Below, one piece after another: positions 1 to 11,333 of a stretch of 64,000 nt of DNA (position 1 is its first letter; each line of letters begins with the position of its first letter). Source of the stretch: Linyphia triangularis (taxonomy: Eukaryota; Arthropoda; Arachnida; Araneae; Linyphiidae); assembly GCA_963978545.1 (NCBI GenBank), contig OZ021725.1, positions 90,569,305-90,633,304 of the forward strand. The letters are read 5' to 3'. The notes beneath the pieces are model-generated. The model was given only the letters and a program-made list of their open reading frames with translations, had not been told where the DNA came from and did not search any database. The position numbers and the translations under genes are program-made.

Positions 1-399
1 TGTATTAAAAAATAAACTACAATGCGTATACTGCCTTTTGTGTTCCCCCTATTTCTCTCAACTTGGACTCTCTCAAGGACTTTGCAGATCACATTGAGTT
101 CTTAATTCATAATTTTTGTTTTTTGAACAAAATTTCATTTCAACTATCCATGGAATCTTGCTATTTTTATTTAATATAACAAAATAAAAATTAAATCATG
201 AGCACTGATTGATGTTAATCCAACATAGCACATCCTAGTATAATTAATCTTAAATTGTATTACTTTAAGCAAATTTTAGTTTTCTTTCAACAGATTTGTA
301 GGAAACTTTTTGTTAATTTTATTTTACTTTATTATTCTTTTTGGAAGAATTTCATTTTAGAACTTTCCTTGTTAAACATTTCCTTTACCTTTTGTTCAC

Positions 400-785
400 C
401 CCCCCAGGGGCTCACTTCGGTGAGTACGGGTATGGCGATCCCGGGGAGCCTGAACCTCGCAGGAGATGGGGGAGCGGTGGTCAGTCTCCCTAGCAAATTT
501 GGGAGCTCTGCTTATTCCCCGCACTCCTGCGGACATTAATCGAATCATGCCCCTATCTGAGGGTAGCTCTGTAGTTGCCGTCACTGGGGGGCAGAGCGGG
601 GCAGATTGCTGGGATCCCTTCGGGATGTTGGCTTTTTGCTACTCTCAAAGTGGGCGGGCAATGCTGTCGTTTACGCTACTGCCGTCATCATGTTTCTGCA
701 GTTGTATACCCCCAAACGAGGGTGGGCCGATAACCTTCCGGTTACCTTTTGCTCACAGGGAGGCAGTCTTTGAGGACAAGGCTCA
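400..785 (+). other. GC-rich island of unknown origin, possibly a retroelement 5' fragment
   Basis: About 385 bases are markedly richer in G and C than everything around them, with sharp edges on both sides. Short open frames occur on both strands, but none looks like a known protein and no splice sites frame them. Near the left edge is a perfect 5-bp stem closed by a UUCG loop (411-424). A 5' piece of a non-LTR retroelement is a reasonable guess but is not shown by any recognised domain. Confidence 0.35.
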
Positions 786-794
786 AGGGAAAAG

Positions 795-1160
795 AATTCT
801 GTGTTTAAGACATTTGTTTTTTGACTTTTTACGCCTTTATCGGATTTTTACTGGAATTTCAAAGGTTTCGTTTTTCGGCAATTGCTGAAAAATAAAAAAT
901 TTCCAGTGACAGCTACCTTGTGCACATGCACCAACCTTAATGACAGATCCTATGACCACCAATAACCAGAGTTGAATATCATAGGTCAATCTTTTCAGAA
1001 GTTACGCTGACCACAGATGGACACATATTTTTTATACCACTTTTTTTAGCTCTGTATATTCCAAAACATGTAAAAAAGTTTTTAAAAAAATTTACCAATA
1101 GTAATACTTTAATTACCTTATGTTAACATATGGATAATTGAAAATAGAAAATATGTATGT
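795..1160 (+). repeat. Dispersed repeat family R1, copy 1 (partial)
   Basis: This stretch aligns by eye to three other places in the window: about 17770-18430 and 37425-37995 in reverse orientation, and 56870-57950 in the same orientation. Shared landmarks are a T-rich start ending in TTTTTACG, a block around GACGAAAA or its equivalent, GGTCAAT, a block like GAGTTATGCTGACCAC, and ATTACCCTATGT. No coding capacity is evident. Confidence 0.6.
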
Positions 1161-1284
1161 TATATAAATGTATGAACCATACATATGAGGAGGAACAATT
1201 AACTGTAATTATTAAGTATACTAATAATAAATCTAAATTAATTTGAGGTTGTTCTTTGAACATTATTTCTTTAGTGTATGTTCT

Positions 1285-1422
1285 ATTTGATCACAGTATC
1301 TACACATCTGGAAAAGTGCAGACATTTTTTAAATAAAAATTTACCGTAAAATCAGAGAATTTTCTGAAATCTCTCGGGGAATTATCAGGAAATTTTTTTC
1401 CTTGAATTTGTGGCCACCCTTT
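1285..1422 (-). repeat. CAGGG-family DNA element, partial decayed copy
   Basis: Read on the reverse strand this resembles the left end of the complete copies at 5804-6185 and 24288-24708 (GGGTGGCCACAAATTCAAGG-like start, then repeated short runs around CCCTGA). The copy is partial and mutated, and no target duplication could be assigned. Confidence 0.5.
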
Positions 1423-1552
1423 TATATTTATTTACAAGTTCATAATTCTCTGAATAGAGAAAAATAGTTTCTCTAGATTAACAACTAGATTTTTGTAGTG
1501 TTAGTATAGATTTGTATTTTATTATGGTGCATTATGAAATTATGTTCTGTAG

Positions 1553-3417
1553 GCTTTTAGATCCTAAAGAAATTGCTCAGTTGGATCAATACAAAATGGT
1601 TTATGCTGATGTTCTGTACAGATGGAATTTACTTGAGCAAAGAGCTCAAGTATTGAAAACACTGTCAACTTCGGCAGAGAAACACAAGGGTGTTGGTGAG
1701 ATATTTTTTTAAACCAAAATCACTCCTTAATGTTTGATTTTTTTATTTTTTTTTAATTTATTAGAGTAAAAAAATCATAAAAATACAATTTAATGTCCAT
1801 TGTATGAGAAAGTTTTGAAACATTTTTATTTTAATGTTTATTAATAATAGGTTATACCTACGAATAAAACTAAAAATGATTAATGATTATAACATTCAAA
1901 GATATTTTTATTTGTAGAAATCCTTTACTTTATTTTTTTTAAGTTAATATGAAATTACTTATTCAATGAGGAACTTGCACAAGTGAGGAAAATGAATATT
2001 TTTTGTATTTTCTAGTGTTATCCAACGAATATATTTGAGCAGTGCAATTATTTTTTATCTTTATGCTTACAATTAATCAAAAATTGAGTTTGAAATCAAA
2101 GCAAAAGTCACCTGATCAAAAACGCATAAAAAACCGTGACGTTCTTATGCATAGATTCCATCGAAAATCTGTGGAGAAACCTGGTCTAAAACAAGTTTTA
2201 GACTGGTTCATCATCTGCGTGTTGACGTCACATGCAAAAGTAGCTTTTTCCCACCAAATTGCAAAGTGAAAAACTAAACATTTTTGTAAACTATCTATCC
2301 AAGCTCCAATTTTTATAAGAATGGTATGGTTTTTGATTTTTTCTCCACTTTTATTTAAAAATAAAACCAAAAAACATGAAAGTTCCTCATTGTATATTTA
2401 ATATGCTTTGAACCTGACTACAGACTTCGACTCAAAATGAATAGTACATTACATTTTACTTGTTTCCCATGTTTAAAAAGATGGAATGCATTCAGTTAAA
2501 TTCAATTTATATTATATATTTTTCCTTTTAATTCAAACTTTTATATTAGATTTTTTTTTCTCTTAGTTTAAAAATATCTTTTGTTTATAAAAGTGAGTTT
2601 TTTTTTTTTTTCTTGAAGGACTTAGTCTGAGAAAGTTCATATTAGATTTCTGAACTATTTAAAACTTATCTTTTCAGATTTTATTAATGAGTGTCGTTTT
2701 TGTCAAAAAGATGTGACTGGACCTCAATGCCAATCATGCAAAAATTATAGCTTTTCCTGCATTATCTGCGGTATTGCTGTAAAAGGTGGGTTATTTGTAG
2801 TTGTAATTCTATTTAAGAGATTAAATGTTAAGTGGTACAAAAGCTCATTTAAAAGTTTTGTTTGAATGTTTGATACGTTTATATTTGCATGAGACTCAAC
2901 CAACAATTTAATAATTTAAAAACTAAACCCAATTTTTTTGCATTATTAAAATACTGATGACATAACTTATTAAACAAATTGTAACAATTCCATAGTTTGT
3001 GCTTACAGAAGTAATAAAAAAAAATGCTGTTTTGACTTGTGGTAAGCCTTAAAAAAAATTTATAAGATAAAATAGATTAAATTTAGTTTAGTATGATGTT
3101 ACATTCTCTGATTTTGTATTTTTAAATGAAATAGTCTACAACATTCAACAATAGCACCTGCATTTCAATATTTCTGCATCTAACACAAATTTACTAGAAG
3201 TACCAGCTTATATGTTTAGAAAAGTTAATGTACTGTCAGTTATTAATTTATTGTGTTAACAATTGACTTTTAATTAACAGGTTGTTCTAGTTTTTGTATG
3301 GTATGTGGTCATGGTGGACATACGACACACATGCAAGACTGGTTCAGTGATAGGGATGTCTGCCCATCTGGATGTGGCTGCAGATGTTTAGAAGCTAATG
3401 ACATTTTTGGTACATGA
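1553..3417 (+). CDS. WDR59: WDR59, C-terminal exons (GATOR2 complex subunit), partial
   Basis: Three exons are visible: 1553-1695, 2678-2785 and 3281-3417, ending in TGA at 3415-3417. Acceptors (AG) and donors (GT) fit and reading phase is kept. The first exon carries a helical segment (QYKMVYADVLYRWNLLEQRA) typical of the region before the zinc domain. The next two encode a cysteine/histidine-rich RING-like zinc module: CRFC, CQSC, CIIC, then MVCGHGGHTTHMQDWF and CPSGCGCRC at the extreme C terminus. This end (GHGGHTSHM..WF, CPTGCGCHC) is diagnostic of WDR59 in the family as I know it. WDR59 is a GATOR2 component that acts upstream of GATOR1 in amino-acid signalling to TORC1 at the lysosome. 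The N-terminal WD40 propeller lies outside the window. WDR24 has a related end but matches less well. Confidence 0.9.
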
Positions 3418-3916
3418 AACCATTTACAACTTCATTGACTTAAGTGCCAACGTTACATCTATTTAAAACAAAGCAGAATCTCATGTGGGGTTTCTTGTTA
3501 AAGTATTGATTTCTAGTACAAAGTTTTTATGTGAATCAAATATCTAATTATACCTCAATCAAGTTTTAGTTACCTTTATGAATCATTTATTTATTGTCTA
3601 GAATTCAGTCTCAACTGTGGAAATTATTTAAAACGATATATCTCTTTATGTCCTCGAATTTTGTCTTCACTGAAGCTCCTCTTGAGCATGCAATTTTAAT
3701 TGAAAATGTTAAAAATATGTTTAAATAGTTATTGTTCCAATAACTTTTACTAATTTTGAAATTTTTACTATTTAAGGAAACATTTTCTTTATAAACAAAT
3801 GTACAAAATTTTTACTTGGAGATTAATTTAAAGTGCCTTGCTCCAATTACTCAATTATCATGCATAAATTGTATGATTTGTGATATGTACAAATACTAAA
3901 TATTTTTTTATTGTAA

Positions 3917-3922
3917 AATAAA
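3917..3922 (+). promoter_or_regulatory. Polyadenylation signal of WDR59
   Basis: An exact AATAAA lies 500 bases after the WDR59 stop codon, with no competing gene between. The 3' UTR would be about 500-530 nt. Inferred from position only. Confidence 0.55.
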
Positions 3923-5803
3923 GAGCTTTTGAAATTGTGTTGTCATTATGGTGCACAGTATATGTTAAAAGTGAACCGTGTGTGCGTGGCGTGCATAAAA
4001 AGTATTAAATATTTATGTTATAATATATATTAGTTCAAACAATAAGATTGCTATCAAAACATGCATATATAATCATCCTAAACCAATTGAAAGTATGCTA
4101 TCAAATATAGCTGTTCAACAGTCATATGATTGAATTTTTAAAGTTTGTAGCATATTTTATGGAACAGTGACTTTTGTCACTAATATATTTTTCGAACGTG
4201 TGGATTGCATAAAAATTAAATACAATTCGAATGTGTACATATTCTATTGATGTTTATGTAGGTTCAATTATAAATAGTTTGATTTTCTATTCAATTTATA
4301 AATTAAAAAGAAAATTTTAAAATATATATAATTGGTTTAAACACTCTTAAGTACAAAATCAAAAATAGTCAAGAGAATGAGCACACCCTTTTAACCATTT
4401 TGATTTTAGACTTTCAAATGCTACTAGGCAATGTAAATAATAAAGCAATGTTGATTTAAAGCATTCCATTACTTCATTATTTAGATAGGTACCAATGTTC
4501 GAATTGATTTGCTACACAATGTATACTTATCAACCAATAAATTACAAAACCATGAATATCTATACAAATATTGGCTACAAGCATATTTAGCAAATTTCTG
4601 GCATAACTAAATATATTACATATAGTGAATTTTTATTTGATTCAAATGAGGAAAACAACACTTTTCAATTTTTAAAAAATGAATTATTTTGGGACGCTTT
4701 TCAGTTGGAGCACCAGTAACCAAGATATAAATGTGTAAAGATATAATGTGTTGAAAAGTCGGGAAACCGAATCCTAAATCTCTGTTGAAAAGCACTTGTG
4801 ACTTATGCAACTGTTATCCATGTTGTCTCAGATGGATTATGCAACAAAAAAAGGAACTCCTCTGTGCTGCAACTAACAAATCATTCAGCTCGAGTTCAAA
4901 AAGCTAAACTTCACAAGAAAGTGAGAAAATCCAGCAAAAAAGACAACATTTTGAAAACTTAAAACAATTTTACTAAATTGACCAACAGGTGAATCTAATT
5001 GAACCATTTTCTAATTTCTTAAGCAACATTCAAACTACTAAAATTTTGGTAAGAAAGGCTGAAATCAGTGTTTCTACGTAACTGTCATGTCTATACGTCA
5101 AAGGAAGAGAATAAACTTGTGAAGCCATCCTACTTGCTAGGTCCAATGTATTTGACAATCTGCAGTTTCCACAGCATTAATACACCCAGGTTACATAAGA
5201 AGGCCCCGATCAACCCTGTTCCAATTAAACAAAGGGCCAACCACTACCTTGAGTACTTTTCAGGCACCACCACTACAAAGTACGTAAGCCCCTCTTTGTT
5301 GGAGCATTATTACAAATACTATTTTCATTATATGTGTCCCCCAAAGTATACATACTATTAACCAACAGTTACCCTAGAAGTAAAATTTCTTAAAATTATT
5401 TGTACAAATAAAGAAAGCCAAAAGAGGTACTTTTATTAAATAATGGTCTATCCCTTTTTTTAAAAATTACAAATACTTTTAAAGAACTATAAGGTTGGAA
5501 AAAATTATCAAAGTCAATATCTGGCTACTTGTAAATGAGATATTATGTAGCGACGTTAATGACTAAGGTTTAAAGAACGTTTACCTTTTAATACAGCAGA
5601 TATTTTCTTCTAACCTGTATCTTCATTGTCCATATCACAGTTTTCAAAGTGCCCACAGCTTAATGTGTAGACCCAATAAGAGTTTTTTTTTTTTCCTTTC
5701 CATAAATGTAAATGCTTCTAATTTCTAAGTCGCTTAATCCTATACTTCATCTGCCCATGTTCCTGTTTCATTAAAATATCCATTCCAAATTTTTAGGCTT
5801 ATG
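3923..5803. other. Intergenic, nothing recognised
   Basis: AT-rich sequence between WDR59 and the first complete CAGGG element. The short open frames here (for example 5068-5361) have no recognisable motif or flanking splice logic and are judged chance. Confidence 0.6.
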
Positions 5804-6185
5804 CAGGGTGGCCACAAAATTCAGGGGAAAAAGTTCCCTGATAGATTTCTAAAAATATCCCGATTTTTAGGCAAAATTTTTTTCAGGATTTTTAGATATG
5901 TAGACACCCTTACTAAATTAAACATGTATGCAAAAGAGAAAATATGCCAATTTTTTAAAAATAGTCTTGGAGGTTATGAAAAGTTAAAATTATTACATAA
6001 CATTAAACTTTTAACGAAAACAGCCGCGATTCTCTGGGTAAAGAGCACCAAAATACGGATGAGCAGGGAAACAACGATAGGAAATTTCCCTGATTTTCGT
6101 GAAATTTTGAAAAATTCCCCGACATTTCCCAGAATCATAAAGCTCCCTGACATTTCCCTCGTTTCCAGGTTCTGTAGCCACTCTG
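5804..6185 (+). mobile_element. Non-autonomous CAGGG-family DNA transposon (MITE), complete copy
   Basis: The left end reads CAGGGTGGCCACAAAATTC. The right end, reversed, reads CAGAGTGGCTACAGAACC, so the termini are imperfect inverted repeats. CTTATG (5798-5803 and 6186-6191) flanks it as a direct repeat. The interior holds repeated short CCCTGATTT-like blocks and no transposase. Termini of the CAGGG type point to the hAT superfamily. The target duplication across the family is 5-6 bp instead of the usual 8, which resembles the hAT5/hAT6 groups; that assignment is inference. Confidence 0.8.
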
Positions 6186-6191
6186 CTTATG

Positions 6192-7134
6192 GAAGGTACA
6201 GTATCTAGAGTGACAGACACCAGAGATTTTGGTAATTTAAGAAGAAGTGTGCTATGTTTTGTAACGTTTATTAAAAACGAAGATTATTTTTTGGACTATT
6301 ACCATATTTTCTACATGATAAAGCAAAAAATTTTGTGGAAAAAAGTTTTTAGTAATGAAAATTCAAACAGTTTTATTATTTAATACTTTAGCTCTTTCAA
6401 TGTTTGAGATTTAATACACTGGGTTTCTTCTTAAATAGCAATTCAGATAAATCATAAAAATATGTACACTGTGAATATGTATAAATTGTGAACATTAACA
6501 ATCAATAACAAATATATAATTTTTTATTTTAATGCACACGAGGAAAAAAATTCAAATTTACTGAGACATACTTATTAAGTAAGCGAATGGCAGTTTATTA
6601 AAAGCTAATGAAATAAAAAATAATTACATGGAAATTGCAGAGTACACATGCAAAACTTATTCCATTTAAATATTTCAAACAAATAAAAAAGTATACATTC
6701 ATATAATAATTAAAATACAATAAATGAAAACCATTGGAAAATTACATTTTTAAATTCAAATGAAACTTTGCAAATTTCAATAAATTTCTTTTATTTTCAT
6801 AACTAAATTGATAAAGCACACAGCTGCAATTTAAGATCTTTCTACCAGAACATAATTATGATTGTTCAAAAGTAACAACTTCATTATCTACAGACAAGGT
6901 AAAAACCAAAGCACTTTTCAAAGGAAATTGTCCATATAACCTCTTTCACTATATAGAGAATATATATATTTTTTAGTGACAATGTAGAATTAAACTAAGT
7001 GCTTTACATTTTTCTTGGACGTCATCATGCTTCAAAATTTACAATAGAATGGATTTGTTTTAAAAAGGCCTAGAAAAGAAATTTATATATTGAAACATAA
7101 CAGTGGATAATTAAGGATAAAATTAAGTAAGCAA
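6192..7134. other. Intergenic, nothing recognised
   Basis: AT-rich sequence with no coding, repeat or RNA signal that I can support. Confidence 0.6.
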
Positions 7135-7438
7135 GTCAAACAGGGTAGCCACAAAATTCAGAAAAAAAAGTTACTTGATAATTCCCTGATTTCCCTGACA
7201 GATTTCTAAAAAAATTCCCTGACTTTAGGGCAAACTTTTTTTCAAATTTCTCCAATTTTCTTAGGTTTTCCAAATGTCTAGACACCCTGATCAAATAGAA
7301 CATGTATGCTTAAGAAATAACATAAAATTTAAAAAAAATAAATAGTTTTGCTGATAATGAAAAGTTTAAATTATTCCGTAACATTAAACTTCTAATGGCT
7401 TACCACTACAAATCTCCATGTAAATAGCGCCAAAATAT

Positions 7439-7903
7439 TGTTGCACAAATTGTCTGTATATATTGTAAATAGTGACGTATTATTTCAAAATTCTATTGTA
7501 ATTTATTTTTATCTTATTTTATTTATTAATTAATAGCGATTATACAAGTTAGAAAAAGGTGGCAACACCTAAAGCAGTCAAGAAGTTTCGAGATATTTCT
7601 TTTCTATGAATTGGCTGGAAATTTCGAGAATGTCTCACGCGCTTGTATATAAAAGACTGGAGAACGGGAAAGTTTTCAGATTGACTTCGGATTTCGTTGA
7701 AAGCTGATCGCTTTGTTTACCTATTGGAGTGAGCTTGTATAATCGCTGAATTCGAAGTTATTTTTGTTGAAGCTTGTGTTGAAGCTTGAGAGTAATTAAA
7801 CTGTTGCCTGTGAATAAATTTTGTGAGTTTTCTGAAGAGAGAATAAATATTTTTATACCGTGAAAACTGTACCATCATTGCCTCAGCGGGAAAATTCGTA
7901 ACA
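7439..7903 (+). repeat. 5' LTR
   Basis: 465 bp starting TG and ending CA. It contains a TATA-like box (TATATAAAAGAC near 7647) and an AATAAA near 7841, consistent with the U3 promoter and R/U5 processing signals of an LTR. It matches the 3' LTR at all but two positions noticed. Confidence 0.93.
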
Positions 7904-7904
7904 G

Positions 7905-7921
7905 TGGTGTCAGAAGTGGGG
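7905..7921 (+). other. Primer binding site, tRNA-Leu type
   Basis: TGGTGTCAGAAGTGGGG begins one base after the 5' LTR. It is the complement of the 3' end (with CCA) of a metazoan tRNA-Leu(CAA) as I know it, so minus-strand synthesis would be primed by tRNA-Leu. Confidence 0.75.
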
Positions 7922-7935
7922 TTTCGTAATTTTGA

Positions 7936-8676
7936 ATGCCGACAACTAGAGGAATGATGGAAGACCAAATGAAACAATTAATGGAAATGATTGCTGGAAT
8001 AAAAGCCGGACAAGAATCCACGGCCGCTGAAATGAAAGCCGAAATAAAAGCCGGACAAGAATTAACCGCCGCTGGTCAAGCCCGTCAAGAAACGACAAAT
8101 GCCGAACTCGCCGCCGCAATCGCCGCTAGTCAAGAAGCAACGTCGTCGGACATTAAAATTTTAGCCTCCAAACAGGAATCGACTGCTGCGTCCGTTGACG
8201 GATTTATAGAGCGCACGGAAAATGTGCTTCAGTCAATGAAGGCTGATATTTCGGAAGTCAAAGAAGATCTTGTGACTGTGAGGAATGAAATCGAAGAAAA
8301 AGTTTCCACCTTAAAGGAAGAGCAAGCCAAATTCATTGACGTTGTAGAAGAAAGGCTGCGAAAAATGGAAACTCGCGAAGCTGTGACCATTGCAACGCCT
8401 AATTGGGATAATGTTTCCACTCCTTTTATTGCGCCACGTTCCAACATCAAAGTGGCCACTTTTGATGGGAGGTCGTCTTGGCGCGTTTATCAAACGCAGT
8501 TTGAAATTATTGCTTCTGCGAATGGTTGGGACGATACTTTGAAGGCATTCCATCTCGCAGCATCTCTTCGAGGTGAAGCTGCTGACATTTTACAGACACT
8601 ACCTGAAGAGAAGCGGGGAGAATTCGTGGCGCTGGCAAGTGCGTTGGAGTTAAGGTTTGGGGAGCAGCATCTAAAG
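7936..8676 (+). pseudogene. gag: gag, N-terminal part of the LTR element (interrupted)
   Basis: The frame starts with ATG 33 bases after the LTR. The first ~150 residues are low-complexity and strongly helical, with an Ala/Gln/Glu-rich repeated motif (KAGQE, AEIKAGQE) that would form a coiled coil. A capsid-like segment follows (TFDGRSSWRVYQTQFEIIA; ASLRGEAADIL), the usual start of retrotransposon capsid domains. The frame runs into the hAT element at 8677 and ends soon after at 8766. The 8-bp duplication created by the hAT keeps the gag frame on both sides, so the split alone, not decay, breaks this gene. Confidence 0.85.
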
Positions 8677-9566
8677 CAGCGTTCGCCACTAACTTTTAGA
8701 AACGGGCCGCATGACCTATGTTGGAACTTTCCGCGGGCCGTAGATTTATACCGAATACGCCAATAAATATATTGCTTTACTACATATGTTCAATGTTAGA
8801 AATGTGATAATTACTAAAGATTCAACAATATAAAACAATTTTGAAAACTGAAACAATAATTTAACTTTTTTATATTAATAAAATAACAATTGATATTTGA
8901 TTTTTGTTTAAAATAATTAAAAAAATTATTTTCTTGACATTGTAAATCAAAGTCATAAAAGAAGTTAATATTTTGTGACAATATTACAATGTGACTTGAC
9001 ATAAACTCATAATCAATAAAGATATTTAAGCCATGCCTCCTAAATCTTCAATTCCGAGACGATGATAGCCGGTCCACTTTTCACTATCTACTTTGCATTT
9101 AAAACTAATCTTCGAAGCCATTATTGCACTGAAGTCATAGAGATTGCGATACTTTTTGTTACGTCAAAACAAAAGAGGTATGCATTGAAACACTCAACTC
9201 CTGCCCATTACATTCAGAAAAGCAGATATCGAACTGTGCAATTCACGAATCGAGGGGGTTGAGTATCATAAGTACAAAACTAAGCAATGCAAAGGAATGC
9301 GTCATTGATAATTATTCAAACTATTGCTTTTTTTATTCTTTCCGGCAGTCTCAGAAAAAAAAAAGAAGAAAAAAAAGGATTTTTCAGATTTACTAACTCT
9401 GGCACTTAATGGAAAACGCGGTTTTTGGTAGTAAACCCATACTATTATAGACATATTAAAATTATTTCCCCAAATTTTATTTTTGCTCTTCTGTACTGCC
9501 GGCGGGCCGGAGAAAAAGCTGTCGCGGGCCGGATCCGGCCCGCGGGCCGCCTAGTGGCTGACGCTG
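8677..9566 (+). mobile_element. Non-autonomous hAT element, 890 bp, inserted in gag
   Basis: ATCTAAAG at 8669-8676 and 9567-9574 is an exact 8-bp target duplication. Termini are inverted: left CAGCGTTCGCCACTA, right (reversed) CAGCGTCAGCCACTA, 13 of 15 matching. GGGCC-rich motifs lie just inside both ends, including a 22-bp perfect palindrome at 9523-9544. No transposase remains. Termini and duplication length identify hAT. The element at 63008-63979 has closely similar tips. Confidence 0.93.
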
Positions 9567-11281
9567 ATCTAAAGGATTACAACAGACTTCAATTGAAAGT
9601 GAGACAGCAGAAGGCCAATGAAACTCTTCAAGAATTGGCATCGGATATAGAAAGACTGTCGCTCCTCGCTTTCCCTGACTGTCCCCCGGATGTACGAGAC
9701 GATCTTTCTCTGCAGTATTTCATCGACGCTATTCAAGATCCCGATGTGCAGCAGGCGGTAAGGTTATCCCAAAACAAAAACCTGAAGTCGGCCCTCGTGT
9801 ACGCCATGAGAGTGGAAGCCGCGCAGCTAGCTTCTGGAAAAGACCGACGATATGTGCGTGGTGCATTAGCCGAGGATTCGTCTGACTTTGTCACCAGTAA
9901 GCTTCGAGAACTGGAAAGCAAAATTGATAGAATGATGAGAAGCTATCCCGGAGCCAGGAATCGAAGGACCAGAGTCATTTGCTGGCACTGCAAACGGGAA
10001 GGGCATCTACGACGAAACTGCCTCGATTTGAAAAAGAGAAGGGATAACACTACCACGGATTCTCCACAACTGAATCTAAGAAGATGTCATCTCGCAGGGC
10101 AGAAGCTGCAATGTAGAACAGGTGAAGCCCTGACCAGTCGTTTCCACGTTTCATCCCGACAAGGAGGAAACCAGGGTTTATTCGTGAAGGGGGAGATCAA
10201 CGGAACTCCATGTCGTCTAATCGTCGATTCGGGAGCGAACGTAACGATCGTAAGGACAGACGTGGCTCGTCGCCTGAACAGCCGACTCCTCTACACAGCG
10301 CCCTCTGTTTCTCTACAAACTGTGTCTGGTGGTAATATCTCTGTTCATGGGAAATTGCAAGTGGACATTGCCCTTGGATTTAACACCTACAAGCACACCG
10401 TTTATGTTGCCGAAATTGTAGATCCATGCATTATCGGACTATACTTTTTGAAGAAAAATGGAATTACGCTGAATTTTGAGAAAAGCAAGCTGCAAACATG
10501 GAGAGGCGAAGTTCCTTTGCACGATCTAGACATGAAAGAGCTGTGCGTATATCGGATTATGGCTCATGAAGACAATGTTATAGAGAACGCTGAAGAGTCC
10601 ACATCTATGAAAAGTACCTCACCAGCCTCGGAAAGAGAACCGAAGAAAGTGACGTTGATGAAACCCTCCCAGGAAGTGGTTCATGTGGAAATGGACAAAG
10701 TTAGTGAAGAGGGAATCGACATCCGTACTCCTGTTACAAGCATCGAACGGAGGTCCCTGGATCTATCAGCTGCAATCTCAAAATCATATAACCAGCAAGA
10801 TGGGGATCAGAAACTTTCACCCCTTCTGTTGGCATACGGGAGTGCAACTCACGAGACCACCAGATTTTCTCCATCTCTAACGATGTTTGGAAGAGACCTT
10901 AGGCTCCCCAGCAACCCCCTCTTTGGACAACCACCGGACACTCCTTCCTCGCCTGTCCAGTATCTAGATGATCTGCAGGCACGTTTGGAAGCCGTACATC
11001 GGTTCGTCAGAGAGAGAAACAATATCATGACGGAGCGCATGAAGATCCAGTACTATGCCAAGGCCATGGACCGTTCATTCCAGGAAGGTGACAAGGTGTG
11101 GTTAGGGAACCCTAAACGTCGGAAAGGACTCTCCCCTAAGCTCCAGACGAACTGAGAAGGGCCGTATGGGGTCCTAAAGAAGATCAACGACGTCGTGGTG
11201 AGAATTCAACGGACACCTTCCTGTAAACCTAGAGTTGTACACTACAATTGGCTAGCCCCATATTATGGTAGAAGTCATTGA
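9567..11281 (+). pseudogene. gag C-terminus, protease and integrase tail of the LTR element
   Basis: The frame resumes after the hAT with the rest of capsid, then a zinc knuckle CWHCKREGHLRRNC (9980-10021, CX2CX4HX4C), then a retropepsin-type aspartic protease with LIVDSGANVTIV (DSG at 10226-10234). From about 10790 the sequence is that of an integrase C-terminal half (LLAYGSATHETT, FGRDLRLPSNPLFG, then a basic tail). The polymerase, RNase H and catalytic integrase core that should lie between are missing, an in-frame internal deletion. A TGA at 11153-11155 falls where the family normally has tryptophan just before the EGPYGVLKKI (GPY/F-type) module; coding similarity continues to a TGA at 11279-11281. 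Confidence 0.88.
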
Positions 11282-11320
11282 ATGGCTTAAGGACTTCACT
11301 GCCCGGGACGTGCAGTCTTT

Positions 11321-11333
11321 AAGAAGGGGGAAA
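11321..11333 (+). other. Polypurine tract of the LTR element
   Basis: A run of A and G (AGAAGGGGGAAA type) directly abuts the TG of the 3' LTR, the expected place for the plus-strand primer. Confidence 0.75.

Larger units (their letters stand above)
1..1552 (+). other. Intron of WDR59 holding repeat debris
   Basis: No exon recognisable as WDR59 is visible before the splice acceptor at 1551-1552. The first 390 bases are plain AT-rich sequence. After that come a GC-rich island (about 400-785), a copy of dispersed repeat family R1 (about 795-1160) and a partial CAGGG-family element (about 1285-1422), each listed separately. That this stretch is intron is inferred from the downstream exons being the C-terminal part of the gene. 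Confidence 0.6.

Noticed and set aside
466..888. 140-codon frame over the GC-rich island
   Set aside because: It runs from the island into repeat R1, so its end is not a real protein. Overlapping frames on both strands are equally open.
5068..5361. 97-codon forward frame
   Set aside because: No recognisable motif, no splice or promoter context, and no similarity to anything else in the window.
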